Shown here one piece after another: positions 8,376-17,108 of a DNA stretch of 39,791 nt (position 1 is the first letter of the stretch; every line of letters starts with the position of its first letter). Both the position numbers and the translations under genes were made by a program. The notes beneath the pieces were generated by a model. The model searched no databases and was not told the DNA's origin. It saw only the letters and a program-made list of their open reading frames with translations. The stretch is from contig JBCBKP010000030.1 of NCBI GenBank assembly GCA_038521625.1, positions 1 through 39,791 on the forward strand. The letters run 5' to 3'. The DNA comes from JBCBKP01 sp038521625 (GTDB lineage: Bacteria; Planctomycetota; Phycisphaerae; Phycisphaerales; UBA1924).

Positions 8376-10712
8376 TCAGGCCGTCTTGGGCTCGGCGAGC
8401 TGCGCGGGCGACGGCGGGTCCTTGGGCTTGGGCTCCGGCTTCTCGCCCGCCGGGTACTGGATCCGCGCGTGGTAGATCGCGGCGACCGACTTGCCGATCG
8501 ACTCGACGATCAGCTGGAGGTCGCGAAAGGTGAGATCGCACTCGTCGAACTGGCCGTCGACGAGGCGCTTGTGCGCGAGCTCGCGCACGAGGGCGTCAAT
8601 CCGGCTGGGCGTCGGCTCGGCCATCGTCCGCGTGGTGCTCTCGACCGCGTCGGCCAGCATCAGGATCGCGACCTCGCGCGTCTTCGGCTTGGGGCCGGGG
8701 TAGCGGTAGTCGATCTCCGCGGGCGGGCGTGACGCGGACTCGCCCTCGGCCTCCTTGGCCTTGGGATCGCGCCCCTTGCCGTCCTTCGGCTCGGCCTCGG
8801 CCTCGCCGTTCTCTTTGGAGGACTGCTTCTTCGCGCGGTTATAGAAGAACTCGACGAGCGTCGTGCCGTGGTGCGCCTCGATGAAATGGTGCAGCGGCTT
8901 GGGCAGCCGGTACTCGCGCGCCATCTCGAGCCCGTCCTTGACGTGCCCGACGATCACGAGCACCGACATCGCCGGGCTCAGCTTGTCGTGCCGGTTCGGC
9001 CCGCCCGACTGGTTCTCGACGAAGTACTCGGGCTTTGACGCCTTGCCGACATCGTGGTACAGCGCGCCCACGTAGGTGAGCAGCGAGTCGGCGCCGATCG
9101 CCTCGGCCGCCGCCTCGGCGATGCTCGCGACATTCAGCGAGTGGTTGTACGTGCCCGGCGCGCGACGCTGGACCTCCTTGAGCAGCTCGTGCTTCGGGTC
9201 GCGCAGCTCGATGAGCGTCATCCCCGTCGCGATCCCGAACGCCCGCTCGACGACCGGGAGCACGAACAGCGTGATGCCGCCGGCGAGCAGCCCGCCGACG
9301 CCCGCGAGCCCCGCGTCGCCGAGGATCTCGACGAGACCCGGGCGGCTCGTCGGCCGGTCGATCGCGCCCAGCAGCAGCTGCCCGAGCGCGAGCGCCGCGG
9401 CCGCGTACATCGTCATGCTCACGAGCGTCCGCCGGTCGCGGATCTCGGGGAGACGCCAGACGGCGACGCCGATGCCCAGGACCAGCACGCCGTACGACGA
9501 GAGCGGCGCGGCGATCGTCAGGACCGCAAGCAGCGCCGCGATCGAGCCGACGACGGCCGCGGTGCGCTGGTCGTAGGCGATCACGAGCAGCATCGAGACA
9601 AGCATGACCGGCGCCGTCATGAACAGGACCGCGTAGTTCGGATCGAGCAGCGTCCCCAGCGCCGTGATCGCCAGCGCGACGAGCACGATCCCCGCGATCC
9701 ACGCCAGCCGCTGCGGGCGCCGCGCCACACGCGGCTGGAACGCGGCGATGTACCCGGCGACGAGAGCCACGGACATCGCGGCGACCGCGAGCGCCGCGAG
9801 CCGCGCGGGCCAGAGCTCCCACCACCTCGCTTCGACGCGGTACTCGCGGAGCTCGTTGCGGTACGCCTCGTACGCCGCGGGCGTGATCTTCTCGCCGCGG
9901 GTCAGGATCTGCCAGCCCGGGCCGCGCCGCTCCACCGCTGTCTGCACGAGCGCCGCCGCGGCGTTCTGGCGGGCGAGCAGGACGACCTCATCGACCACGA
10001 ACGTGGGCTCGGGCGGCGTGGTCACGGCCTCGACGACCGCGGCGACCTGAGCCTCCTCGAAGCCGGCAACGCTCGCCAAGCGTGTGAGGGCCTCACGCGC
10101 GTCCGCCCGGCTCTCGACCGGGATCGCCTGGTCACGCGGGACGAACTCGCCCGCCGGGGCCTCTTCGATCCCGTCGGCCGCACCGAGGCCCGTGCGCAGC
10201 TCGATGCGACGCGCCAGCCCCTCGGAGGCGATGCGGATCGCGTCGTCGTCGAGGAGCGGGTTCCGGCGCAGGATCCCGAGCAGGGCGTCCGCGCGGGCCG
10301 CCCAATCACCCTCGTTCACGCCCTCGGGCCGGGCGGCCAGCACGCCCGCTCGGATCTGCTCGAAGCGCGCCTCGAGGGCGGCGAAGACCCGGGGCGTGTT
10401 CTGGCGGGCGGTCTCGCGCTCGAACTCGGTCCGCTGCGCGTTTGTCTGGCTGAACTCGACGCGGGCGTTGCGGGTCTCGCGGGCGACCATGCCGGGGGCG
10501 ACGATCGCCTGCTCGCGGGTCCACCCGATCAGCGAGCCGGCGAGCACGACGAACACGAGCCCGATCGCCAGACCCCAGAGGAAGACCGGCGTCGAGACGA
10601 TCTCGACCACGATCTCCAGGACCGGACGGACACGCCGCCTGGGCACCGCGCGGCGCGGGCGCGGCTTGCCCAGCAGGACGTTGCGGACCTTGTTCGAGCC
10701 CTTGTCAGCCAT
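8376..10712 (-). CDS. 7TM-HD domain phosphohydrolase (PgpH-like, putative c-di-AMP phosphodiesterase)
   Basis: A 778-residue membrane enzyme. Residues 1-30 are basic, one membrane helix lies at about 38-62, a large extracytoplasmic region (about 70-300) corresponds to the 7TMR-HDED domain, and a cluster of membrane helices occupies 303-490. The cytoplasmic HD domain begins near GTYNHSLNVASIAEAAA, with metal-binding His524, His553-Asp554 in LYHDVGK and the later HHG near 614-616. This order is that of PgpH, which hydrolyses cyclic di-AMP in Listeria; the same activity here is inferred. A Lys/Glu/Pro-rich insertion around residues 625-680 interrupts the HD domain, and the tail is Pro/Lys-rich. 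ATG 10712 (MADKGSNK) is preferred to the upstream low-complexity extension. ybeY, a frequent neighbour, is not here. Confidence 0.9.
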   Translation of the reverse strand: MADKGSNKVRNVLLGKPRPRRAVPRRRVRPVLEIVVEIVSTPVFLWGLAIGLVFVVLAGSLIGWTREQAIVAPGMVARETRNARVEFSQTNAQRTEFERETARQNTPRVFAALEARFEQIRAGVLAARPEGVNEGDWAARADALLGILRRNPLLDDDAIRIASEGLARRIELRTGLGAADGIEEAPAGEFVPRDQAIPVESRADAREALTRLASVAGFEEAQVAAVVEAVTTPPEPTFVVDEVVLLARQNAAAALVQTAVERRGPGWQILTRGEKITPAAYEAYRNELREYRVEARWWELWPARLAALAVAAMSVALVAGYIAAFQPRVARRPQRLAWIAGIVLVALAITALGTLLDPNYAVLFMTAPVMLVSMLLVIAYDQRTAAVVGSIAALLAVLTIAAPLSSYGVLVLGIGVAVWRLPEIRDRRTLVSMTMYAAAALALGQLLLGAIDRPTSRPGLVEILGDAGLAGVGGLLAGGITLFVLPVVERAFGIATGMTLIELRDPKHELLKEVQRRAPGTYNHSLNVASIAEAAAEAIGADSLLTYVGALYHDVGKASKPEYFVENQSGGPNRHDKLSPAMSVLVIVGHVKDGLEMAREYRLPKPLHHFIEAHHGTTLVEFFYNRAKKQSSKENGEAEAEPKDGKGRDPKAKEAEGESASRPPAEIDYRYPGPKPKTREVAILMLADAVESTTRTMAEPTPSRIDALVRELAHKRLVDGQFDECDLTFRDLQLIVESIGKSVAAIYHARIQYPAGEKPEPKPKDPPSPAQLAEPKTA

Positions 10713-10816
10713 ACGCAGGGCCCCCGCGGCGGCGTTCCGCCCGGGAACCACGCACCTCCGTCGGCCCGATCGCCGGGGCCGCGTGATTCGCGGCGGCCTT
10801 CCACTCCAGCGAAAGG

Positions 10817-11176
10817 CTAGCCGGGAGTCCCGTCGACATCCGATCGATCCGAACAGATATCGTACGATCGGCCGCACTCCGGGCAGATGCCGTGATCGAC
10901 GGGCAGCCCGGCGAGGTCGTACCCGCAGGCGCGGCAACCAGAGCCCAAAGTGGCGCCGGGCGCCGCACCGGCGTGCGGCCGCTGCGCCGAGTACGCGATC
11001 GCGCCGATGACGGCGAGGAACGCGAGCGGCATGGCGACGAACCCGAGCATGCCGGCGTAGTACACCAGCGCCGGCAGCAGCCCGCCGAACGGGTCGGGGC
11101 CGGTGCAGGCCGCGACGAACCCGACCGCGAGCAGAGCGACGGTGCCGGCCTGGATCGCACGCCGGCGCTGAGGCAT
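10817..11176 (-). CDS. Small membrane protein with C-terminal zinc ribbon
   Basis: A 119-residue protein with hydrophobic segments at about 9-25 and 32-65, then a linker and the ribbon CRACGYDLAGLPVDHGICPECG. Its ATG overlaps the ilvE stop by one base (TGATG), so it is probably coupled to ilvE. It is one of three ribbon-bearing membrane proteins within about 4.2 kb. The longer open frame to 11419 is an Arg/Gly-rich shadow of ilvE. Function unknown. Confidence 0.6.
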   Translation of the reverse strand: MPQRRRAIQAGTVALLAVGFVAACTGPDPFGGLLPALVYYAGMLGFVAMPLAFLAVIGAIAYSAQRPHAGAAPGATLGSGCRACGYDLAGLPVDHGICPECGRSYDICSDRSDVDGTPG

Positions 11177-12153
11177 CAGTCCTCCGGGACGTCGTCGCTC
11201 GTCACGATCCGCCGGAACTCGGCCCGCAGCTTCTTGGTCACCGGGCCCTCGCCCTCGGAGATCGTGTGCGTCGCCGTCACCTCGAGGTCCTTGTGCTGCA
11301 GCACCTCGCGGACCGCGATCATCTCGGCGGCCGAGCCGGTCAGGAAGATCTCGTCGGCCTCGAGCAACTCCGCGAGCGTGAAGTTCTCCTCGCAGACCTC
11401 GACGCCGCAGGCCGAGCACAGCTCGTCGATCACGAAGCGGCGCGTGATGCCCTCGAGGATCCCCGCGTCGGTTCGCGGCGTGCGGACGACGCCGTCCTTG
11501 ACGATGAAGATGTTGTCGCCCGAGCCCTCAGAGACCTTGCCCTCGGTGTTGAGCATGATCACCTCGAGCAGCTGGTCCTCGACCGCGGTCACGCCCAGCT
11601 TCTGGGTCAGGTGGATCGCCTCGGTCTTGGCGAGGATGTTGTTGAGGTAGTTCAGGCTCTTGATCCGCGGGTCGAGGCACTCGATCGGGATCCGCGGCCG
11701 GTTGGCCACCGCGACCCGCATGCCCTGCTCGTACATCTCGGGCTTATAGAGCGCGATCTGGTCCGCGATGCAGACGATGCCCGGCTCTGGGCAGAGGTAC
11801 GGGTTCAGGCCGAGCGTGCCCACGCCCCGCGTCACGATCAGACGGATGTAGCCATCCGTGATCTCGTTCGCCTCGATGCACCGCCGCTGGACCGCGACCA
11901 TCTCGTCGGGCGTGATCGGGATCGTCAGGTGGATCTGCTCGGCGCAGTGGTACAGCCGCTCCATGTGCTGCTTGCTCTTGAAGATCCGGCCCTTGTAGAC
12001 ACGGATGCCCTCGAAGACGCCGTCGCCGTAGAGCAGGCCGTGGTCGTAGACCGACACCATCGCCTCGCTCTTGGGCTTCATCTCGCCGTTGACGTAGATC
12101 AGGGGCTTCTCGAGGTCGGTCACCGTGGGCGTGGGGACGGTCTTCGGCTCCAT
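11176..12153 (-). CDS. ilvE: Branched-chain amino acid aminotransferase (class IV PLP)
   Basis: A fold-type IV PLP enzyme that makes the last reversible transamination step of Leu, Ile and Val synthesis. IYVNGEMKPKSEAMVSVYDH and GLLYGDGVFEGIRVYKGRIF form the N-terminal domain. RIKSLNYLNNILAK holds the PLP-binding Lys, and EGKVSEGSGDNIFIVKDG and ILEGITRRFV are further family blocks. I give ATG 12153 (MEPKTVPT), which has GGAGG upstream, but an in-frame ATG at 12192 has an equally good GGAGG, so the protein is 325 or 338 residues. Some class IV enzymes are D-amino-acid transaminases; the LNYLNN motif favours BCAT. It lies between pheT and a coupled zinc-ribbon gene. Confidence 0.92.
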   Translation of the reverse strand: MEPKTVPTPTVTDLEKPLIYVNGEMKPKSEAMVSVYDHGLLYGDGVFEGIRVYKGRIFKSKQHMERLYHCAEQIHLTIPITPDEMVAVQRRCIEANEITDGYIRLIVTRGVGTLGLNPYLCPEPGIVCIADQIALYKPEMYEQGMRVAVANRPRIPIECLDPRIKSLNYLNNILAKTEAIHLTQKLGVTAVEDQLLEVIMLNTEGKVSEGSGDNIFIVKDGVVRTPRTDAGILEGITRRFVIDELCSACGVEVCEENFTLAELLEADEIFLTGSAAEMIAVREVLQHKDLEVTATHTISEGEGPVTKKLRAEFRRIVTSDDVPED

Positions 12154-12393
12154 CTGCTGACCTCCGGTTCTGATCGGCCCGACCTGCGTCATCGACGGCA
12201 CCTCCGTGTAGATCGGCTCGCCACCGCCGCGTCCGCCGCTTCGACGACGCCGGGCGGGCAGTTGCCCGATCCGGTCGACCATAGGGGCCGCGCGCGGGCC
12301 GGTCGTGCCTCGAATACCGATCAGACTGCGATCAAAACCGGCGAGAACCCGAGCAATTCTCGAATAAACCGGGGAAAGCGATGGGGAGCCGGG

Positions 12394-14526
12394 TCAGGCC
12401 CGGAGCTCCGCCTGAAAGCGTTTCCGGGCCTCGGCCACCACGGCGTCGACCTCCGGATCGACCTCCTCGTGGCGCAGCGTCCGCTCGGGGTCGCGGAACA
12501 CGAGCCGGAGCGTGACCGACTTCTTGCCGGCGCCGATCTGCTTGCCGCGGAACGTCCCGATGAAGCCGCAGGACTCGACCCTTTCCTGGGCCAACCCAGC
12601 GACCATCGAAGCGATCTCGCCCCAGGGCGTCGCCTCGTCCACGATCAGCGAGAGGTCGCGCTCGATCGCCGGGAAACGCGGCAGCAGCGAGGCGCGCGAG
12701 AGCGGCGGATACGGCGCGACCAGCGGGTCGAGGCCGAGCTCGGCGGCGACCACCGGCGTCTCGAGCTCGAACGACCTCAGCGCCGCGGGCGCGATCAGCC
12801 CCATCAGGCCGAGCATCGTCGGCTCGGCGTCGCCCGCGCGTTGCACGCGGACCGAGGCCGTGGCGTCCGGCTCCCAGGCGGGGGACACCGGGCGATCGAG
12901 CTTGTCGATGAGCACGCACGCGCCCTCGCCGTGGCAGGTGTGGACGAGCTGCTCGACGGCGCCGCGGACCGCGCGGAGGCCGAGCTGCTTGTCGTCGAGC
13001 GAACGCTTGGGGCTGTCGGGAGAGCCCGGGACATCGAGGAGCAGCGCGAGGTTCTGGCGCTCGACGGACTCGGGCGCGGCCTCATCGCCGACCTCGCCGA
13101 AGACGCTCGAGATCTCGTAGAGGCGGACCGCGCCGGGCGGCGCGCTCTTCGCGGCCTGGTTCTGCTGCCGGCAGTGCAGCAGGCCGGTGAGCGGGCTCGG
13201 GCGCAGCGTCGGCTCCTCGGCTCGCCGGTCGCGGTCAACGGCCGGCGCCCGCATGCCCTCGGGCAAGAACAGCTTGGCGTGCTCGTCCGAAGTGAAGCTG
13301 AACGTCACCGTCTCGGAGAAGCCCATGCCCGTCATGACCCGCCCGATCTCGTTGAGAGCGCGGCGTCGAGACTGGGGTGGCTTGATCTCGACCGTCAGCC
13401 GGTCGGCGATCGGGATCGTGTCGTAGTCGGCGACCCGCGCGAGCTCCTCGACGAGGTCGGCCTCGCGCGTCAGGTCGCCCGAGCGGTGCGCGGGGATCGT
13501 GCAGACGACAGCGTCCTCCGATTCGACCTCGGTCGCGATCTCGAGCCCCGCGAGCAGCTCGGCGCACTTCTTCGCGGGCAGATCGAGACCGAGGACGAGC
13601 TTGGCGCGGCTCGGGCGGACGCGGACGGTCCGCGCTTCGGGGCTCGGCGCGCCCTCGGCGAGCACGCCACCGGCGAGCGTGCCGCCGGTGAGCTCGCAGA
13701 GCAGCGCGACCGCCCGTTCGGCGCTGGCCGCGATCGTGCGCGGGTCGATGCCGCGCTGGAAGCGGTAGCCGGCGTCGGTGTTGATGTTGAGCCGGCGCGA
13801 CTGCGTGCGCACCGTGACCGGGTCCCAGGTCGCCATCTCGAAGACGATCTCGGTCGTGGATTCATCGACCTCGCTCTCGGCCCCGCCCATGACTCCGGCG
13901 AGCGACTGAGCCCGCTCGGCGTCGGCGACGACCAGGTCGGAGGCGACGAGCTTGCGGTCCTTGCCGTCGAGCGTCCTGAGCGCCTCGCCCTCGTTCGCCC
14001 GCCGCACGACGATCGCGTGGCCGGCGAGCTTCGCGCGGTCGAAGACGTGGCAGGGGTTGCCCAGGCCGAGCGTGATGTAGTTGGTCACGTCGACGGCGTT
14101 GTTGATGGCCCGCTGGCCGACCGACTCGAGCAGCTCGACCAGCCATGCGGGGCTCGGACCGATCTTCGCGCCGGTGACGACCCGGGCGGTGAAGAGCGGG
14201 CACGCCTCGGGCGTGCGGTTCTCGAGCGTGAGCAGCCCGGTCACATCGCCGGACGGACTCGGCGCGTCGAAGGCCGGCAGCGCGAGACGGCGCGGCTCGC
14301 CGGCGTTGACGCCCGAGAGCGCCGCGACCTCGCGGGCGCAGCCGAGGTGGCTGAGGCAGTCGCCGCGGTTGGAGGTGACCTCGACGTCGAGCATGACGTC
14401 GCCCGACGCGAGGTCCTCGCGTCCCTCGATCGGGAACCCGGCGCGCGTGAGCAGATCGTCGGCTTCGTCGGCCGTCACGCCGGCCGGGGCGAGGTAGCGG
14501 TTGAGCCAGGCGAGGCTGATATCCAT
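12394..14526 (-). CDS. pheT: Phenylalanyl-tRNA synthetase beta subunit, short form
   Basis: A 710-residue subunit of the alpha2-beta2 enzyme that charges tRNA-Phe. It opens MDISLAWLNRYLAP and runs through residue 45 straight into DVEVTSNRGDCLSHLG, that is, the two halves of domain B1 are joined and the B2 EMAP/OB tRNA-binding insertion of about 110 residues seen in E. coli PheT is absent. B3/B4 (NAVDVTNYITLGLGNPCHVF and the DGKD region), B5, the catalytic-like B6/B7 region and a C-terminal FDX-ACB domain (PRFPAIERDLSLIVDE to the end) are present. pheS is not in the window. No clear Shine-Dalgarno precedes ATG 14526. It lies downstream of ggt and upstream of ilvE on the same strand. Confidence 0.94.
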   Translation of the reverse strand: MDISLAWLNRYLAPAGVTADEADDLLTRAGFPIEGREDLASGDVMLDVEVTSNRGDCLSHLGCAREVAALSGVNAGEPRRLALPAFDAPSPSGDVTGLLTLENRTPEACPLFTARVVTGAKIGPSPAWLVELLESVGQRAINNAVDVTNYITLGLGNPCHVFDRAKLAGHAIVVRRANEGEALRTLDGKDRKLVASDLVVADAERAQSLAGVMGGAESEVDESTTEIVFEMATWDPVTVRTQSRRLNINTDAGYRFQRGIDPRTIAASAERAVALLCELTGGTLAGGVLAEGAPSPEARTVRVRPSRAKLVLGLDLPAKKCAELLAGLEIATEVESEDAVVCTIPAHRSGDLTREADLVEELARVADYDTIPIADRLTVEIKPPQSRRRALNEIGRVMTGMGFSETVTFSFTSDEHAKLFLPEGMRAPAVDRDRRAEEPTLRPSPLTGLLHCRQQNQAAKSAPPGAVRLYEISSVFGEVGDEAAPESVERQNLALLLDVPGSPDSPKRSLDDKQLGLRAVRGAVEQLVHTCHGEGACVLIDKLDRPVSPAWEPDATASVRVQRAGDAEPTMLGLMGLIAPAALRSFELETPVVAAELGLDPLVAPYPPLSRASLLPRFPAIERDLSLIVDEATPWGEIASMVAGLAQERVESCGFIGTFRGKQIGAGKKSVTLRLVFRDPERTLRHEEVDPEVDAVVAEARKRFQAELRA

Positions 14527-14567
14527 GGGCCGCAAGCGTAGCGGTCCGGGCGCGGGCCCGACCGCGA

Positions 14568-14786
14568 TCAGCCCCGGCGATCGGCCGGGCGCACGCCGTA
14601 GCTGACCATCGCCCGCCCGATCTGCTCCGCCTCGGTCGTGCCCGGGAACAGCCGGTAGCGCGGGGCGATGATCGGCCTGATCTCCTGGGGCCGGACGGCG
14701 AACAGGGACGCGAACGGGAAGTCCTCGCCGGCGATCTCGCGGAGCGGCCGGGCGAGCGGCTCGAAGCGGTCGTCGCCTCTGAGCGC
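14568..14786 (-). pseudogene. Orphan coding-like frame directly after ggt, no start codon
   Basis: In the same frame as ggt, immediately after its TGA, there are 72 sense codons before the next stop. They begin ALRGDDRFEPLARPLREI and end SYGVRPADRRG. Nearly every codon ends in G or C and the composition is balanced (acidic, aromatic and hydrophobic residues), unlike the Arg/Pro-rich shadows in the other frames here. No ATG, GTG or TTG lies near its beginning; the only ATG is 13 codons from the end. A GTG overlaps the ggt stop as GTGA but is in a different frame. It could be a remnant of a gene, a gene split by a one-base sequencing error, or a readthrough extension of ggt. I do not recognise the family. 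Confidence 0.4.
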
Positions 14787-16529
14787 TCACGGCCCCGCCG
14801 GCGCGCCGCCCTTGCGCGGGTCCGACGCGGCCGAGTACCTGCCGTCTTCATCGCGCACGATCGCCTGGACGACGCCGACGGTCCCGGTCGTGAAGGCGGC
14901 GTGCCCGCGGTCCTCGAGCGCCGGGCGGAGCGAATCGGGCGTGCCGCGCTCGAGCGTGACCGAGTCGGGCGACCACTGGTGGTGCACGCGCGGGCGGGCG
15001 ACCGCGGTCCAGGCGTCGTCGCCGAAGACGATCGCGTGCAGCGCGGTCTGGATCGTCCCGGTGATGATGCGCGGGCCGCCGGAGGCGCCGGCGACGAGCT
15101 CCACGCCGCCGTCGCGCCCGAGGACGACCATCGGCGTCATCGAGCTCAGCGGCCGCTTGCCGGGCGCGGGCAGGTTGTTGTCGGACTGCACGAGCCCGTA
15201 GAAGTTGGTCTCGCCCCGGACCGTCAGGAAATCGTCGATCTCGTTGTTGAGATAGAAGCCGTATCCGGGGACGAGGATCCTCGACCCGTATCCCGTGTTG
15301 ATGGTCTCGGTGCAGGCGACCGCGTTGCCCCGGGCATCGACGACCGAGAGATGGCTCGTGCCCGAGTCGTTCAGCGAGATCGCCTCGTCCGAGGGGGTGC
15401 CGTACGCGAGCGGGTCGAGCACGCCCGCCGGATCGAAATCCATGGCGTAGTTGTCGAGCGTGCTCGGCGCGAGGAGCTGCTCGGTGGGCACGTCGGAGAA
15501 CTCGGGATCGCCGAGCCATCGGGCGCGGTCGGCGAAGGCGTGCTTGAGCGCCTCGAGCAGCGCGTGGGCGTAGACCGGATCGCTCGGCTCCGGGCGCGCG
15601 AGCGGGCTCTGCCCGCCCTCACGCTCGCTCGCTGCGAACGCGAGGCGTTCGAGCACGCCGAAGGTCTGCAGCGCCGCCAGCCCGCCCGAGGACGGCGGCG
15701 GCATCGTGAACACGGTGCGCCCGAGGAAGCGGCCCTCGAGCGGCTGGACCTCGCTCACGCGGTAGCGGGCCAGGTCCTCGAACGTCAGCGGCCCGCCGTC
15801 CGCACGAACCGCCCCGACGATCGCCTCGGCGAGCTCGCCCTCGTAGAAGCCGGCGGCGCCGCGGTCCGCGATGAGCTGGAGCGCGCGGGCCTGCATCGGG
15901 TTGCGATGCCGCCCGCCCTCCCGGATGTCATCCGAGCCCGGAAGCCCGCGCGAGGCTTGGGCGAAGTTCGCATCAACGGCGAAGCCGCGCCGCGCGAGTC
16001 GGATCGCCGGCGCGAGCACCTCGGCCCTGTCCATCGTCCCGTACTTCTCGAGCGCATACAGCAGCCCGGCGACCGTGCCGGGGACGCCGACCGCGTGCCC
16101 GGACCGCCGGCTGTCCGCCTCCGGGTTGTCCTCGAAGTAGGTCGGCCCCATCAGGCCCGGCGCCCGCTCGCGGTAGTTGAGCGCGGTCGTGTACCCCGCG
16201 GGGAACTCGGGATGGTCGGCCAGGTGGATCACCATGAACCCGCCCCCACCGATGCCGCAGGAATAGGGGCGGACCACCGAGAGCGCGAAGCTGGTCGCGA
16301 CGGCGGCATCGACGGCGTTCCCCCCCGCGCCGAGGATCTCCGCACCGGCCCCCGAGGCCTCGGGGTGATCGGCGGCGACGACCCCCGCGTCATACCGCTC
16401 GGCGGCCCACATCGGCGTCTCGAACGCCAGCTTGGGCCCCGTCTCCGTGCTCGCGCACGCCGCGAGGGCCATCGGGACGAGCACCAGCGCGGTCCGGATC
16501 AGCGCGAAGCGTGTTGTCGGGGCTTTCAT
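14787..16529 (-). CDS. ggt: Gamma-glutamyltransferase, lipoprotein form
   Basis: A 580-residue N-terminal nucleophile enzyme that cleaves glutathione and other gamma-glutamyl compounds in the periplasm. The signal MKAPTTRFALIR plus a hydrophobic core ends LAAC, a lipobox, so it is probably membrane-anchored. DHPEASGAGAEILGAGGNAVD and SCGIGGGGFMVI are family blocks of the large subunit. In DSGTSHLSVVDARGNAVA, Thr391 is the expected autoprocessing nucleophile and new N-terminus of the small subunit; the usual second Thr is Ser here. PLSSMTPMVV and GASGGPRIITG complete the gamma-glutamyl pocket. It ends ASDPRKGGAPAGP like other family members. It is the first gene of the long minus-strand run and is divergent from the lipoprotein at 16580 with only 50 bases between. 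Confidence 0.95.
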   Translation of the reverse strand: MKAPTTRFALIRTALVLVPMALAACASTETGPKLAFETPMWAAERYDAGVVAADHPEASGAGAEILGAGGNAVDAAVATSFALSVVRPYSCGIGGGGFMVIHLADHPEFPAGYTTALNYRERAPGLMGPTYFEDNPEADSRRSGHAVGVPGTVAGLLYALEKYGTMDRAEVLAPAIRLARRGFAVDANFAQASRGLPGSDDIREGGRHRNPMQARALQLIADRGAAGFYEGELAEAIVGAVRADGGPLTFEDLARYRVSEVQPLEGRFLGRTVFTMPPPSSGGLAALQTFGVLERLAFAASEREGGQSPLARPEPSDPVYAHALLEALKHAFADRARWLGDPEFSDVPTEQLLAPSTLDNYAMDFDPAGVLDPLAYGTPSDEAISLNDSGTSHLSVVDARGNAVACTETINTGYGSRILVPGYGFYLNNEIDDFLTVRGETNFYGLVQSDNNLPAPGKRPLSSMTPMVVLGRDGGVELVAGASGGPRIITGTIQTALHAIVFGDDAWTAVARPRVHHQWSPDSVTLERGTPDSLRPALEDRGHAAFTTGTVGVVQAIVRDEDGRYSAASDPRKGGAPAGP

Positions 16530-16579
16530 GGGTCGCAGGTTAGCAGACGGACCGAGTGGGGCTGTGCTAGCTTGACCGT

Positions 16580-17038
16580 ATGAGAGCCGCGCTGCTGCTG
16601 ATGGTGATGCTCGGCGGGTGCGCCGGCCCGCTGGTCGCGCCCGAGTCGAGACCGCCCGACTTCTCGATCGCGCTCACCGTGTACCCGAGCGGCGCGATCG
16701 AGCCGCCGTCGGGCGGCGAGCGGTTCGTGCTCGAGGCCGACGGCGTGCTGCGCGCCGGATTCGGGAACGCCGCGGTCGATCATCCGTACCCGTCGGCGGC
16801 GCGAACGCTCAGCCCGGACGAGTTCGACCGGCTGTACATCTTCTCGCGCGAGCGCGGGCTGCTGACGCCCGCCGACGGAGCCCGGGTCGGCGGGCCGGGC
16901 GCCTACGAACGAGACGAATCCACGGTGACATTCGTCTCGGTCTCGTACGACGGGGCGCGCCGGCACGCGGTCTACGGAGCCGAGGACACCGCGGCGCTCG
17001 AGCTCCGCGAGTTCCTGCGCGGGCTCGCCTGGCGATAG
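16580..17038 (+). CDS. Hypothetical lipoprotein
   Basis: A 152-residue protein with a short signal MRAALLLMVMLGGC ending in a good lipobox (LGGC). The mature domain contains DFSIALTVYPSGAIEPPSGG, a Leu-rich stretch LSPDEFDRLYIFSRERGLL and an acidic C-terminal helix, ELREFLRGL. The pattern of a basal strand domain plus a helix that ends a threshold-like region is seen in several lipoproteins of unknown function; I cannot name a family. No Shine-Dalgarno is visible upstream of the ATG, and the gene may be leaderless or weakly translated. It is convergent with the PTPGG-tailed gene, with a hairpin between them. Confidence 0.7.
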   Translation: MRAALLLMVMLGGCAGPLVAPESRPPDFSIALTVYPSGAIEPPSGGERFVLEADGVLRAGFGNAAVDHPYPSAARTLSPDEFDRLYIFSRERGLLTPADGARVGGPGAYERDESTVTFVSVSYDGARRHAVYGAEDTAALELREFLRGLAWR

Positions 17039-17046
17039 AACGACAA

Positions 17047-17067
17047 CGCGGGCCGCCTGGGCCCGCG
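17047..17067. terminator. Bidirectional hairpin terminator
   Basis: CGCGGGCC and GGCCCGCG pair perfectly over 8 base pairs around a 5-base loop (GCCTG). It lies 9 bases past the lipoprotein stop and 42 bases past the stop of the convergent gene, so it can serve both. There is no T-tract on either side. Confidence 0.55.
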
Positions 17068-17108
17068 CTGCCGAGAGTCGAGATTCACGAACAGACGAAC
17101 GCTGCGCC

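Noticed and set aside
8839..14541. Very long open frames opposite the minus-strand genes (for example up to about 1090 codons across 11266-14541)
   Set aside because: They are Arg/Gly/Asp-rich, lack domain structure and mirror the codon pattern of the real genes on the other strand, as expected in GC-rich DNA.
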